In this document: piece by piece, positions 37,314 through 46,228 of the stretch | How positions within the stretch are numbered: position 1 is the stretch's first letter | Layout of the letters: every line of letters begins with the position of its first letter | Origin: Arenibacter certesii DSM 19833 | Lineage (GTDB): Bacteria > Bacteroidota > Bacteroidia > Flavobacteriales > Flavobacteriaceae | Assembly: GCF_000429545.1 (NCBI RefSeq) | Contig: NZ_AUCB01000005.1 | Span: 152,484 to 216,483, forward strand | Reading direction: 5' to 3' | DNA: 64,000 nt | Notes under the pieces: model-generated | Database searches by the model: none | Seen by the model: the letters and a program-made list of their open reading frames with translations, nothing else | What the model was told of the DNA's origin: nothing | Program-made: the position numbers and the translations under genes

Positions 37314-40163
37314 ATGAGGACAGATGTATTTGCCCTACGCCACATTGGTGTTGGAGAAAAAGATCTTCAACAAATGTTGGAAACCATTAAAGTTGCAACC
37401 TTAGACGAGTTGATTGCAGAGACTATCCCCGAGGATATTAGGTTAAAACAACCACTGGTTCTGGATCCGCCTATGAGCGAAAACGAATACCTGTCTCACA
37501 TTCAGGATCTATCCGAAAAAAACAAGGTATTTAAAACTTATATAGGTCTTGGTTACCACGAGGCCTTCACTCCTTCGGTTATCAAGAGAAACATTCTTGA
37601 AAACCCAGGTTGGTACACCGCTTATACGCCTTATCAAGCAGAAATTGCTCAAGGTCGTTTAGAAGCTTTACTAAATTTCCAGACCATGTTGGTAGACCTA
37701 ACAGGAATGGAGCTCGCCAATGCTTCACTGCTAGATGAGAGTACCGCAGCGGCAGAAGCTATGACCATGCTATATGAGGTTCGTTCGAGGGCAAAAAAGA
37801 AAAGTAAAGCGCAAAAATTTTTCGTTTCTGAAGAAGTTTTGCCACAGACCCTCTCCTTATTAAAAACAAGATCGGCACCATTAGATATTGAGTTAGTTGT
37901 AGGCAATCATGAGGATTTTGATTTCAGTGACGACTTCTACGGTGTTCTTTTACAGTACCCAGGCAAAAACGGACAGGTTCACGATTTTGCTCCCTTTGCT
38001 GCTAAAGCAACAGAAAAAGATATTAAAATTGCCGTAGCAGCAGATATTTTAAGCTTGGTTATGCTAACCCCTCCTGGTGAGTTTGGTGCCGACGTGGTGG
38101 TAGGTACTACCCAACGATTTGGTATCCCACTAGGGTATGGCGGACCTCATGCTGCCTATTTTGCCACCAAAGAAGAATATAAAAGAAGCATCCCCGGTAG
38201 AATTATTGGTGTCACTAAAGATAGGGACGGCAAGCCTGCACTTAGAATGGCACTACAGACAAGGGAACAACATATAAAAAGAGACAAGGCTACTTCCAAC
38301 ATATGTACCGCGCAGGTACTATTGGCCGTTATGGCGGGAATGTATGCCGTATATCATGGTCCAAAAGGATTAGAGTACATTGCTAATAAGGTACACACCT
38401 CAGCAACTACTTTAACTAAAAGCCTAGAGAAACTAGGAGTAAAACAAATAAACTCCTGTTACTTTGATACCATAACGATAAAGGCAGATGCAGTAAAAGT
38501 TAAAGCGGTAGCTGAAAAGCATGAAGTAAATTTCCTTTACATTGACGACAACACCATAGGGATTTCGTTAAATGAAGCGACTACTTTAAAAGACCTTCAG
38601 GGCATTATCACTATTTTCGCGGAAGCATTGAACATAGAGGCCAACACCATTCAAGAATTAGATGGCGGTTCTGCGATTAATCCTGCTGTAAGGAGAAACT
38701 CGCCGTTTTTAGAAAACGAGGTTTTTAACTCCTACCATTCCGAAACTGAGTTAATGCGGTACATAAAAAGACTGGAAAGAAAAGATCTGGCATTAAACCA
38801 TGCTATGATTTCCTTAGGGTCTTGTACTATGAAGCTAAACGCAGCATCAGAAATGCTTCCTATTAGCATGGCTCGTTGGGGAAATATACATCCTTTTGCA
38901 CCAATAGACCAGGCAAAGGGATATCAAACAATCCTAAAAGAATTAGAAAAAGACCTTAACATAATTACTGGGTTTGCTGGCACCTCCCTACAACCAAACT
39001 CTGGTGCACAAGGAGAATATGCTGGATTGATGGTTATAAGAGCCTATCACGAGTCCAGAGGAGAAGGACATAGGAACATATGCTTAATCCCTGCTTCTGC
39101 ACACGGGACCAATCCAGCCTCAGCAGTAATGGCAGGAATGAAAGTTGTGGTTACCAAAACCGATGAAAACGGCAATATTGACGTGAATGATTTGGCAGAA
39201 AAAGCCATTTTACATAAAGACAATCTTGCCGCATTAATGGTTACCTATCCTTCTACCCACGGGGTTTTTGAATCGTCTATAAAAGAAATCACCAAATTGA
39301 TCCATGATAATGGTGGACAGGTGTACATGGATGGCGCCAACATGAACGCCCAAGTAGGACTTACCAATCCAGCAACGATTGGCGCTGATGTTTGCCACTT
39401 AAACCTGCACAAAACTTTTGCTATCCCTCACGGGGGAGGTGGACCTGGAGTAGGGCCTATATGCGTAGCTGAGCAATTGGTTCCATTTTTACCAGGCAAC
39501 CCCGTAATTAAAACTGGTGGAGAAAAGGCAATTACAGCGATATCAGCTGCTCCATGGGGCAGTTCTTTGGTATGCTTAATTTCTTATGGGTATATAAAAA
39601 TGCTAGGGGAAAGCGGACTTACCCAATCTACGAAGACCGCTATCCTAAATGCCAATTACATTAAAAATAAATTAAGCGGTAAGTTCGAAGTACTCTATAC
39701 GGGGGAAAAAGGAAGAGCAGCCCATGAAATGATTATAGACTGTCGCCCTTTTAAGGAAAATGGTATTGAAGTATCCGATATCGCCAAAAGGTTAATGGAC
39801 TATGGCTTTCACGCCCCAACAGTTTCCTTCCCTGTAGCCGGAACCTTAATGATAGAGCCAACAGAGAGTGAAAGCTTGTCAGAACTAGATCGTTTTTGCA
39901 GTGCCATGCTATCCATAAGAGAGGAAATAGAAGAGGCATCGTCAGAAGACAGTAATAATCCGCTAAAAAACTCCCCACACACATTGGAAATGATTACTTC
40001 CGATAACTGGGAGTTCCCTTATAGCAGAGAAAAAGCAGCTTTCCCTTTACCTTATATCATGGAAAATAAGTTTTGGCCATCAGTAAGACGTGTAGATGAA
40101 GCCTATGGAGATCGTAATTTAATCTGTACCTGCGCTCCTATAGAATCCTATATGGAGGCATAG
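37314..40163 (+). CDS. gcvP: Glycine dehydrogenase (decarboxylating), P-protein of the glycine cleavage system
   Basis: The 949-residue length is that of the fused homodimeric P-protein with both halves in one chain. The N-terminal half shows YTPYQAEIAQGRLEALLNFQ and GPHAAYFA. The C-terminal half has the PLP lysine (Lys700) in LNLHKTFAIPHGGGGPGVGP, and SAHGTNPASAVM and DGANMNAQVG upstream of it. It decarboxylates glycine and passes the aminomethyl group to lipoyl H-protein. The T and H genes are not in this window, the usual scattered arrangement in Bacteroidota. A terminator follows at 40187. Confidence 0.97.
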   Translation: MRTDVFALRHIGVGEKDLQQMLETIKVATLDELIAETIPEDIRLKQPLVLDPPMSENEYLSHIQDLSEKNKVFKTYIGLGYHEAFTPSVIKRNILENPGWYTAYTPYQAEIAQGRLEALLNFQTMLVDLTGMELANASLLDESTAAAEAMTMLYEVRSRAKKKSKAQKFFVSEEVLPQTLSLLKTRSAPLDIELVVGNHEDFDFSDDFYGVLLQYPGKNGQVHDFAPFAAKATEKDIKIAVAADILSLVMLTPPGEFGADVVVGTTQRFGIPLGYGGPHAAYFATKEEYKRSIPGRIIGVTKDRDGKPALRMALQTREQHIKRDKATSNICTAQVLLAVMAGMYAVYHGPKGLEYIANKVHTSATTLTKSLEKLGVKQINSCYFDTITIKADAVKVKAVAEKHEVNFLYIDDNTIGISLNEATTLKDLQGIITIFAEALNIEANTIQELDGGSAINPAVRRNSPFLENEVFNSYHSETELMRYIKRLERKDLALNHAMISLGSCTMKLNAASEMLPISMARWGNIHPFAPIDQAKGYQTILKELEKDLNIITGFAGTSLQPNSGAQGEYAGLMVIRAYHESRGEGHRNICLIPASAHGTNPASAVMAGMKVVVTKTDENGNIDVNDLAEKAILHKDNLAALMVTYPSTHGVFESSIKEITKLIHDNGGQVYMDGANMNAQVGLTNPATIGADVCHLNLHKTFAIPHGGGGPGVGPICVAEQLVPFLPGNPVIKTGGEKAITAISAAPWGSSLVCLISYGYIKMLGESGLTQSTKTAILNANYIKNKLSGKFEVLYTGEKGRAAHEMIIDCRPFKENGIEVSDIAKRLMDYGFHAPTVSFPVAGTLMIEPTESESLSELDRFCSAMLSIREEIEEASSEDSNNPLKNSPHTLEMITSDNWEFPYSREKAAFPLPYIMENKFWPSVRRVDEAYGDRNLICTCAPIESYMEA

Positions 40164-40186
40164 AATCGCCTATAAATCAATAAGTT

Positions 40187-40227
40187 AACAGCCCTTTAGA
40201 TGTATCTGAAAGGCTGTTTTCTTTTTT
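40187..40227 (+). terminator. Rho-independent terminator after gcvP
   Basis: AACAGCC at 40187-40193 pairs with GGCTGTT at 40212-40218, with inner TTTAGA/TCTGAAA pairing, followed by TTCTTTTTT. It lies 24 bases after the stop codon. Confidence 0.8.
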
Positions 40228-40327
40228 CAGTTATAGGAACACCTCGATTGAACATCGTAGCAATTTTCTATACAGAAAAAATATATAATCCATTGTCCTA
40301 TATTTATACTAAAATCAGTACCCTATT

Positions 40328-41386
40328 ATGAAAATTGCTATTACAGGAACTGGCTCTTACATACCTACAGAAGTAACCAAAAACACGGATTTTCTTGACC
40401 ACGAATTTCTAAATGATGATGGAACCCCATTTAATCATCCCAATGAGGTAATTATCCAAAAATTCGAGAGTATTACTGGTATCAAAGAGCGCCGTTATGC
40501 AACAAAGAATATAAACACTTCCAACATGGCTTATTTTGCTGCTGAAAAGGCTATCGCCGATGCAGGTATCGATAAGGAAGAGTTGGATTATATTATTTTC
40601 GCCCATAATTTTGGCGACGTCACAGAAGGTAAAGGTCAAGGTGATACTTTACCTAGCCTAGCAACTAGGGTAAAGCACCAATTAAAGATTAAGAATCCTA
40701 AGTGTGTGGCATACGACTTAATGTTTGGATGCCCGGGCTGGTTAGAGGGTATAATTCAGGCCAATGCATTTATAAAAAGTGGTATTGCCAAGAAATGCTT
40801 AGTTATTGGCGCGGAAACACTTTCTAGGGTTGTAGACAAGCATGATCGCGACTCCATGATCTACTCGGACGGCGCTGGTGCAACCATAGTGGAGGCTAAG
40901 GAGGATAGCGGTCAAATATTAGCTCATAATAGCGCTACTTATGCCAATGGGGAGGCCTATTTCTTATTCTTTGGCGAAACCTACTCTAAGGAGAACGAAG
41001 ATGACCATAGATACATTAAAATGTATGGGAGAAAAATCTATGAGTTTGCTGTCATTCATGTCCCAAAGGCTATAAAAGAATGCTTGGATGAGAGCGGGGT
41101 AGACATATCTGAGGTGAAAAAGATTTTTATTCACCAAGCAAACGAAAAAATGGATGAAGCCATAATTAAACGGTTCTACAAGCAATTCAATCAAGAAATG
41201 CCTGTGGGTATAATGCCCATGAATATCGCGAAATTAGGGAACAGTTCTGTTGCCACCATTCCTACCTTATACGATATGGTAAGAAAAGGAAAAGTGGAAA
41301 ATCAAACAATTTCCAAGGGAGATGTTGTTATCTTTGCGAGCGTTGGCGCTGGAATGAATATAAACGCCATGGTATACAAAGTATAA
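40328..41386 (+). CDS. 3-oxoacyl-ACP synthase III family protein (FabH-like ketoacyl synthase)
   Basis: A 352-residue thiolase-fold enzyme with the complete KAS III catalytic triad: Cys135 in DLMFGCPGWLEG, His269 in IFIHQANEKM and Asn305 in AKLGNSSVATIP. FabH condenses acetyl-CoA or another starter with malonyl-ACP. The sequence differs from housekeeping FabH in the GCPGW motif, so it may use another acyl acceptor in secondary lipid or pigment synthesis. A methyltransferase-like gene follows after 13 bases and a glycosyltransferase after a further 76, which suggests a small modification pathway. Confidence 0.88.
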   Translation: MKIAITGTGSYIPTEVTKNTDFLDHEFLNDDGTPFNHPNEVIIQKFESITGIKERRYATKNINTSNMAYFAAEKAIADAGIDKEELDYIIFAHNFGDVTEGKGQGDTLPSLATRVKHQLKIKNPKCVAYDLMFGCPGWLEGIIQANAFIKSGIAKKCLVIGAETLSRVVDKHDRDSMIYSDGAGATIVEAKEDSGQILAHNSATYANGEAYFLFFGETYSKENEDDHRYIKMYGRKIYEFAVIHVPKAIKECLDESGVDISEVKKIFIHQANEKMDEAIIKRFYKQFNQEMPVGIMPMNIAKLGNSSVATIPTLYDMVRKGKVENQTISKGDVVIFASVGAGMNINAMVYKV

Positions 41387-41399
41387 CTATAAATAGCCC

Positions 41400-41945
41400 A
41401 TGTACGAGAAAACATTTCCGAACAAACGTTTTAAAAAAACACTTTCCTTTCTACAAAAACACGTATCCCCCGATCAATCCATCTTGGATTTGGGCGTAGA
41501 AAACCCGTTTTCTAGAATCATGAAAGAAAACGGCTATAAGGTATCCAATACCAAGGGAGAAGATTTAGATTTAGATTTCACTTCTGTACAGAAAAGTAGT
41601 GCTGAAGTAGTTACTGCCTTCGAGATATTTGAACACCTAATTGCTCCCTTCAACATCCTTACCGAAATAAAATGCAACAAATTAGTAGCCAGTATTCCAT
41701 TGAGATTATGGTTTTCTCCAGCCTATAGGAGCAAAACCGACCCTTGGGACAGACATTACCACGAGTTTGAGCCATGGCAATTTGACTGGCTATTGGAAAA
41801 AGCTGGATGGGAAGTAAAGGATAGCGCCAAATGGACCAATCCAGTAAATAAAATAGGACTAAGACCATTACTACGAAGCTTTACCCCCCGTTATTATATT
41901 GTTTACGCAGAGCGGAAAACCCATTCCGAAGGAAATCCCCAATAA
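41400..41945 (+). CDS. Class I SAM methyltransferase-like protein with a degenerate motif I
   Basis: This 181-residue protein has the shape of a small class I methyltransferase: motif I SILDLGVENPFSR near 27-39, an acidic strand end GEDLDLDF near 53-60, EIFEHLIAPFNIL near 73, and LVASIPLRLW. The usual GxGxG glycines are replaced by GVENP, so cofactor binding may be altered. A WDRHYHEFEPWQFDWLLEKAGW segment matches the post-motif of many ubiquinone/menaquinone-type methyltransferases. It lies 13 bases after the ketoacyl synthase gene. The substrate is unknown. Confidence 0.75.
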   Translation: MYEKTFPNKRFKKTLSFLQKHVSPDQSILDLGVENPFSRIMKENGYKVSNTKGEDLDLDFTSVQKSSAEVVTAFEIFEHLIAPFNILTEIKCNKLVASIPLRLWFSPAYRSKTDPWDRHYHEFEPWQFDWLLEKAGWEVKDSAKWTNPVNKIGLRPLLRSFTPRYYIVYAERKTHSEGNPQ

Positions 41946-42021
41946 AAGTACTTATTGGCTCTAAAAGCTTTAGACTCCCCATACTTGTATTTTGTATTTT
42001 AGAAGCTGTTTAACGAAATAG

Positions 42022-42873
42022 ATGAAATATCAAATTATCATCCCAGCACACAATGAGGGCCAGTTCTTGTCGGTTAATTTACAATCCGTAGCAGACCAAA
42101 CCCTAACACCTATAAAGGTGATAGTTGTAAATGACCACTCTACGGATAACACCGAAGATATTATAGATCAATTCACAGCCAAATATCCCTTTATCACCAA
42201 ACTCAATACCACTTCCTCTACAGAACACATGCCGGGAAGCAAAGTAATCAACGCATTTAACAAAGGCTTGAAACAAATTGACCCCGATTACGATTTTCTT
42301 GTCAAATTAGATGCGGACACTGTACTACCTCCTGACTATTTTAAGACCATCTCAGCTATTTTTCATCACAATCCAAGGATAGGTATTGCTGGCGGATTTA
42401 TCTACGAACAAGACAAGGACGGCAACTGGAATTTAAACCATCCTATGGACAAGGACCACGTTCGCGGCGCATTCAAGGCCTATTCCAGAAGCTGTTTTAG
42501 CGCTATTGACGGTCTTAGAAATGCAATGGGATGGGATACGGTAGATGAGTTGCTTGCTCAGTACCATTCCTTTGAAATACACACAGAGAAGAGCTTAGCG
42601 GTTAAGCACCTTCGCCCACTAGGAAAGGCGTATAACAAGAAAGCGAGACTGCTGCAAGGCAAAGCTATGTACACCATGCGATATGGATTATTAATAAGCC
42701 TTATAGCCTCCTTAAAAATGGCCATTAAGCATAAAAAACCGAAAGTCTTCTGCGATAACATGCAGGGCTACTTTAATGCAAAAAAAGAAAAGTCCAACTT
42801 TTTAGTAAATGCTGATGAAGGGAAGTTTATTAGGCAATTAAGATGGAAAAAAATAAAGGCCAAACTTTTCTAG
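42022..42873 (+). CDS. Family 2 glycosyltransferase
   Basis: A 283-residue GT-A protein. It begins YQIIIPAHNEGQFLSVNLQS, has the nucleotide-sugar pocket VIVVNDHSTDNTED near 33-45, and the metal-binding DAD at 97-99 in VKLDADTVLPP. The C-terminal catalytic area reads RGAFKAYSRSCFSAIDGL near 150 and a GWDTVDEL segment. It has no transmembrane anchor apart from a hydrophobic patch near 230. It lies 76 bases after the methyltransferase and probably belongs to the same operon. Donor and acceptor are unknown. Confidence 0.88.
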   Translation: MKYQIIIPAHNEGQFLSVNLQSVADQTLTPIKVIVVNDHSTDNTEDIIDQFTAKYPFITKLNTTSSTEHMPGSKVINAFNKGLKQIDPDYDFLVKLDADTVLPPDYFKTISAIFHHNPRIGIAGGFIYEQDKDGNWNLNHPMDKDHVRGAFKAYSRSCFSAIDGLRNAMGWDTVDELLAQYHSFEIHTEKSLAVKHLRPLGKAYNKKARLLQGKAMYTMRYGLLISLIASLKMAIKHKKPKVFCDNMQGYFNAKKEKSNFLVNADEGKFIRQLRWKKIKAKLF

Positions 42874-42917
42874 GAAGAAAAATTTGACCCTTAATATATC
42901 TCATTTATACTAACAGA

Positions 42918-44630
42918 CTATTCGAGCACCTCAACTAAAGGTTTTCCTGTAGTTCCCGAAGGAAATGCCATTCCCAATAGGGCTGAAATGGTTGGTGCAA
43001 TATCAGGAATTTCAGACCTATTTGTTGTACTCCCTTTTTTAATCCCCTTTCCAAAAAACAATAAAGGCGAATGGGTATCGTATATCCATGGAGACCCATG
43101 AGTAGATCCTGTGCTACTATAACTAATACTTGCTGGATTATACACGATTATGATATCTCCAGAACGCTTCTGATTGTAACCGTTCTGGAGAATATTTGAA
43201 ATTCCTTTGGTATAATTATTTTGCCACATCTGATTGGCGGTATATACCTTATAAACCCCTTCATATAACATAAGTTCTTGAGCGATTTCATTTTGAAGAT
43301 CGGCAAGGTCCATTTCTAAATTCTTCACCACCTTATGATCCAAGAATATCTGATCGTTAGAAATATTTTTAATAATTTCTGTAGACCCAAAAGTAAATTT
43401 CAGATAATCATTTAATTTACTTTTAATATCAGCTTGATCTATATAATTAGCTGGTATTTTCTGATCTTTTAAATATGCAGGAACATGTACTGCTGCATGG
43501 TCTGCAGTTAGAAAAACAGTGTATTCCCCTGCTCCAACTTTCTTATCCAAACTTTTAAAAAGGCGCTCCAGATCTTGATCCAAGCGTATATATGTATCTT
43601 GTACTTCCTTGGAATTAACCCCCCATTTATGCCCCACATAATCAGGGCTAGAATAACTAATTGCTAAGAAATCCGTGACATTATCCTCACCCAAAGATTC
43701 ATTCTCTAAAGCTGCCAGTGCAAAATCAGTAGTAAGATTGTTTCCAAATGGAGTGCTTGCAAGCATACTATATTGGTCATTATCATCCCACAAAGCTTCT
43801 AAGTCGTATGGAAAAGTTGCTGTAGTTTTCCCTTTCCACAGGCCTTCATAATTATTATTATCCGTTCCACTTTCTACATACGTATTTATGTCCTTTAAAG
43901 TACTCCAAGTCCTTTTGTACGTATCTACGCTTCTCTTATCGTTAAAATCCTTTACCCACTTGGGCAATTCATCCATGTAATAAGTACTGGTTATCCAATT
44001 ACCCTCATTACCCCCTTTAAACCAGTAGGCTGCATTGGCAGAATGTCCACCTGGTAAAACGGCACCTCTATCTTTTATGGCAACTGCAATTACCTTCCCT
44101 TGCATTTGAGTATGCAACCTCAATTGATCTGTCATGGTAGTGGACAGCATTCTGTGAGGGGACATTTCTCCGGCGCTAGAAGCAGTCCCTACCGAACTAT
44201 ATGAGTCATCCGAGGCACAGTAAACACTTTTATCATCATACTTATCGTACCAATCATTTCCAATTACGCCGTGAATAGCTGGAGTAGTACCAGTATAAAC
44301 AGATGCATGTCCTGGTCCGGTATAAGTGGGCGCGTAATTAAAATGATTGTTTTTAAAGTTAAAGCCGTCATTAACCATTCGTTTAAATCCACCTTCACCA
44401 TAGTGACCCCAAAAACGTGTCAGATAATCATACCTCATCTGATCTACTACAATTCCAACCACTAATTTTGGGCTGACTGCAATTTCCTTAGCCTCTTTAA
44501 CTTCAATAAGTTCTGTTTTTTTCCTAGCTTTTCGCTGAGCCTGCAATGGACTACCGCTATACCCTAGGAACACTAATAAAAACAACATTAAGGCACCTTT
44601 ATTCCTCATTTTTATAAATTTTATTTTCAT
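42918..44630 (-). CDS. pafA: PafA-type phosphate-irrepressible alkaline phosphatase
   Basis: A 570-residue exported enzyme with a signal peptide ending in LQAQ. Counting from the ATG at 44630, residues corresponding to the PafA active site are present: Asp63 (VVDQMRYDY), Thr104 in PTYTGPGHAS, Asn125 in GNDWYD, Lys186 and Arg188 in AIKDRG, and later SSPDYVGHKWG, TADHAAV and STHGSPW. The spacing of Asp, Thr and Asn (41 and 21 residues) equals that of Chryseobacterium PafA. It releases phosphate from monoesters in the periplasm regardless of phosphate supply in known cases. Related phosphodiesterases are the alternative. Confidence 0.88.
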   Translation of the reverse strand: MKIKFIKMRNKGALMLFLLVFLGYSGSPLQAQRKARKKTELIEVKEAKEIAVSPKLVVGIVVDQMRYDYLTRFWGHYGEGGFKRMVNDGFNFKNNHFNYAPTYTGPGHASVYTGTTPAIHGVIGNDWYDKYDDKSVYCASDDSYSSVGTASSAGEMSPHRMLSTTMTDQLRLHTQMQGKVIAVAIKDRGAVLPGGHSANAAYWFKGGNEGNWITSTYYMDELPKWVKDFNDKRSVDTYKRTWSTLKDINTYVESGTDNNNYEGLWKGKTTATFPYDLEALWDDNDQYSMLASTPFGNNLTTDFALAALENESLGEDNVTDFLAISYSSPDYVGHKWGVNSKEVQDTYIRLDQDLERLFKSLDKKVGAGEYTVFLTADHAAVHVPAYLKDQKIPANYIDQADIKSKLNDYLKFTFGSTEIIKNISNDQIFLDHKVVKNLEMDLADLQNEIAQELMLYEGVYKVYTANQMWQNNYTKGISNILQNGYNQKRSGDIIIVYNPASISYSSTGSTHGSPWIYDTHSPLLFFGKGIKKGSTTNRSEIPDIAPTISALLGMAFPSGTTGKPLVEVLE

Positions 44631-44723
44631 CAAAAATATAGAAATAAAACCTTTATCGCTCGATTGAAGGTTAAATGATTCTTAATATTGTTATTTTTAC
44701 AGCTACAAGCTTATTTAAATTAA

Positions 44724-45461
44724 ATGAACTATTTAGCATCTATAGGCAGTTACTTTATTATGATCAAGGAGGTTTTCAAAAAACCAACAAAATGGTCGGT
44801 AATGAAGCAACTGATTTTAAAGGAAATTGACGAACTTATTTACGGATCCCTCGGCATAATTATCTTTATATCATTTTTCATTGGAGGTGTTGTAGCGATA
44901 CAGACGGCCTTAAATATCACAAGTCCGTTAATACCTAGGAACCTTATTGGATTTGCCACTAGGCAATCGGTAATATTAGAGTTTGCTCCTACCTTTACCT
45001 CTATCATAATGGCAGGGAAAGTAGGGTCTTACATCACATCTAGTATAGGGACAATGCGCGTAACGGAACAAATTGACGCCTTGGAAATTATGGGAGTAAA
45101 TTCTCTGAATTACCTGGTATTTCCCAAGATTATTGCAATGTTGTTTTATCCTTTTGTTATTGCTATTGCCATGTACGTAGGTATATTTGGTGGCTGGGTA
45201 GCAGGTGTTTTTGGCGGATTTAGTTCTAGCGCCGATTTTGTAGAGGGGCTTCAATTGGATTTTATCCCTTTTCACATCACCTATTCTTTCATAAAATCGA
45301 TTGTTTTTGCCCTGCTTATTGCTACCATTCCTTCTTTTCATGGATATTATATGAAAGGCGGAGCGCTGGAAGTAGGTAAAGCAAGTACTACCTCCTTTGT
45401 GTGGACCAGTGTAGTTATTATTATCGTAAACTATGTGCTAACACAATTATTATTAGGCTAA
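44724..45461 (+). CDS. mlaE: MlaE-family ABC transporter permease
   Basis: The 245-residue protein has the MlaE fold with about five hydrophobic segments and the family motifs GVVAIQTALNI, LEFAPTFTSIIMAGKVGSYITSSIGTMRVTEQIDALEIMG (shown here in part), and SFHGYYMKGGALEVGKASTTSFVW. It is the permease of the phospholipid-transport complex that keeps outer-membrane lipid asymmetry. Its TAA stop shares one base with the ATG of the ATPase gene. An MlaD-type substrate-binding gene is not present here, as in many Bacteroidota where it lies elsewhere. Confidence 0.92.
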   Translation: MNYLASIGSYFIMIKEVFKKPTKWSVMKQLILKEIDELIYGSLGIIIFISFFIGGVVAIQTALNITSPLIPRNLIGFATRQSVILEFAPTFTSIIMAGKVGSYITSSIGTMRVTEQIDALEIMGVNSLNYLVFPKIIAMLFYPFVIAIAMYVGIFGGWVAGVFGGFSSSADFVEGLQLDFIPFHITYSFIKSIVFALLIATIPSFHGYYMKGGALEVGKASTTSFVWTSVVIIIVNYVLTQLLLG

Positions 45462-46228
45462 TGATAGAAGTAAACAACATACACAAATCTTTTGGCGACA
45501 CCCATGTTTTAAAAGGGGTCAGTTCTCATTTTGAAAAAGGCAAGACAAACTTGATCATTGGTCAGAGTGGGTCCGGAAAGACCGTATTTATTAAATGTCT
45601 ATTGGGCCTCTTTAGTACGGATGAAGGTACCATTAGTTATGATGGAAAAATCTATTCTGAACTAACTGGAGACGAACAGCGGGATCTTAGACAAGAAATG
45701 GGAATGGTATTCCAAGGCAGCGCCTTGTTTGATTCCATGACCGTTGAAGGCAATGTGATGTTCCCACTGGGCATGTTTACCAAGCAGTCCAAGTCCGAGA
45801 TGCAAGACAGGGCAAATATAGTTCTAAAACGGGTAAACCTTATAGATGCTCATAAGAAATTCCCTTCGGAAATATCAGGAGGTATGCAAAAAAGGGTAGC
45901 CATTGCTCGGGCCATAGTTATGAATCCCAAATATCTTTTTTGCGATGAGCCCAATTCAGGATTAGACCCAAAGACGGCAATATTAATAGACAATCTGATT
46001 CATGAAATTACCCAAGAATATGATATTACTACGGTAATTAATACTCATGACATGAATTCAGTTATGGAGATAGGCGAAAAAATAATCTTCTTAAAAAACG
46101 GCCTTAAAGAATGGGAAGGTAGTAATAAGGAAATTTTCAAAACAGATAATGAGGCGGTAACGGACTTTGTTTATTCCTCAGAGCTGTTTAAGAAAGTACG
46201 CCAAATGTACATCGAGGAAAGAAATTAG
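45461..46228 (+). CDS. mlaF: MlaF-type ABC transporter ATP-binding protein
   Basis: A 255-residue ATPase with Walker A GQSGSGKT at 34-41, Q-loop GMVFQGSALFDS, signature ISGGMQKRVAIARA, Walker B YLFCDEPNSGLDP and switch histidine in VINTHDMN. The LFDSMTVEGNVMFPL region is typical of MlaF. The start overlaps the permease stop by one base; the in-frame ATG 60 bases earlier lies within the permease and is rejected. Its last four bases overlap the convergent DUF389 gene. Confidence 0.93.
   Translation: MIEVNNIHKSFGDTHVLKGVSSHFEKGKTNLIIGQSGSGKTVFIKCLLGLFSTDEGTISYDGKIYSELTGDEQRDLRQEMGMVFQGSALFDSMTVEGNVMFPLGMFTKQSKSEMQDRANIVLKRVNLIDAHKKFPSEISGGMQKRVAIARAIVMNPKYLFCDEPNSGLDPKTAILIDNLIHEITQEYDITTVINTHDMNSVMEIGEKIIFLKNGLKEWEGSNKEIFKTDNEAVTDFVYSSELFKKVRQMYIEERN

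Noticed and set aside
45401..45460. Upstream in-frame ATG for the MlaF ATPase
   Set aside because: It lies within the permease gene; the ATG at 45461 overlapping the permease stop is the standard arrangement.
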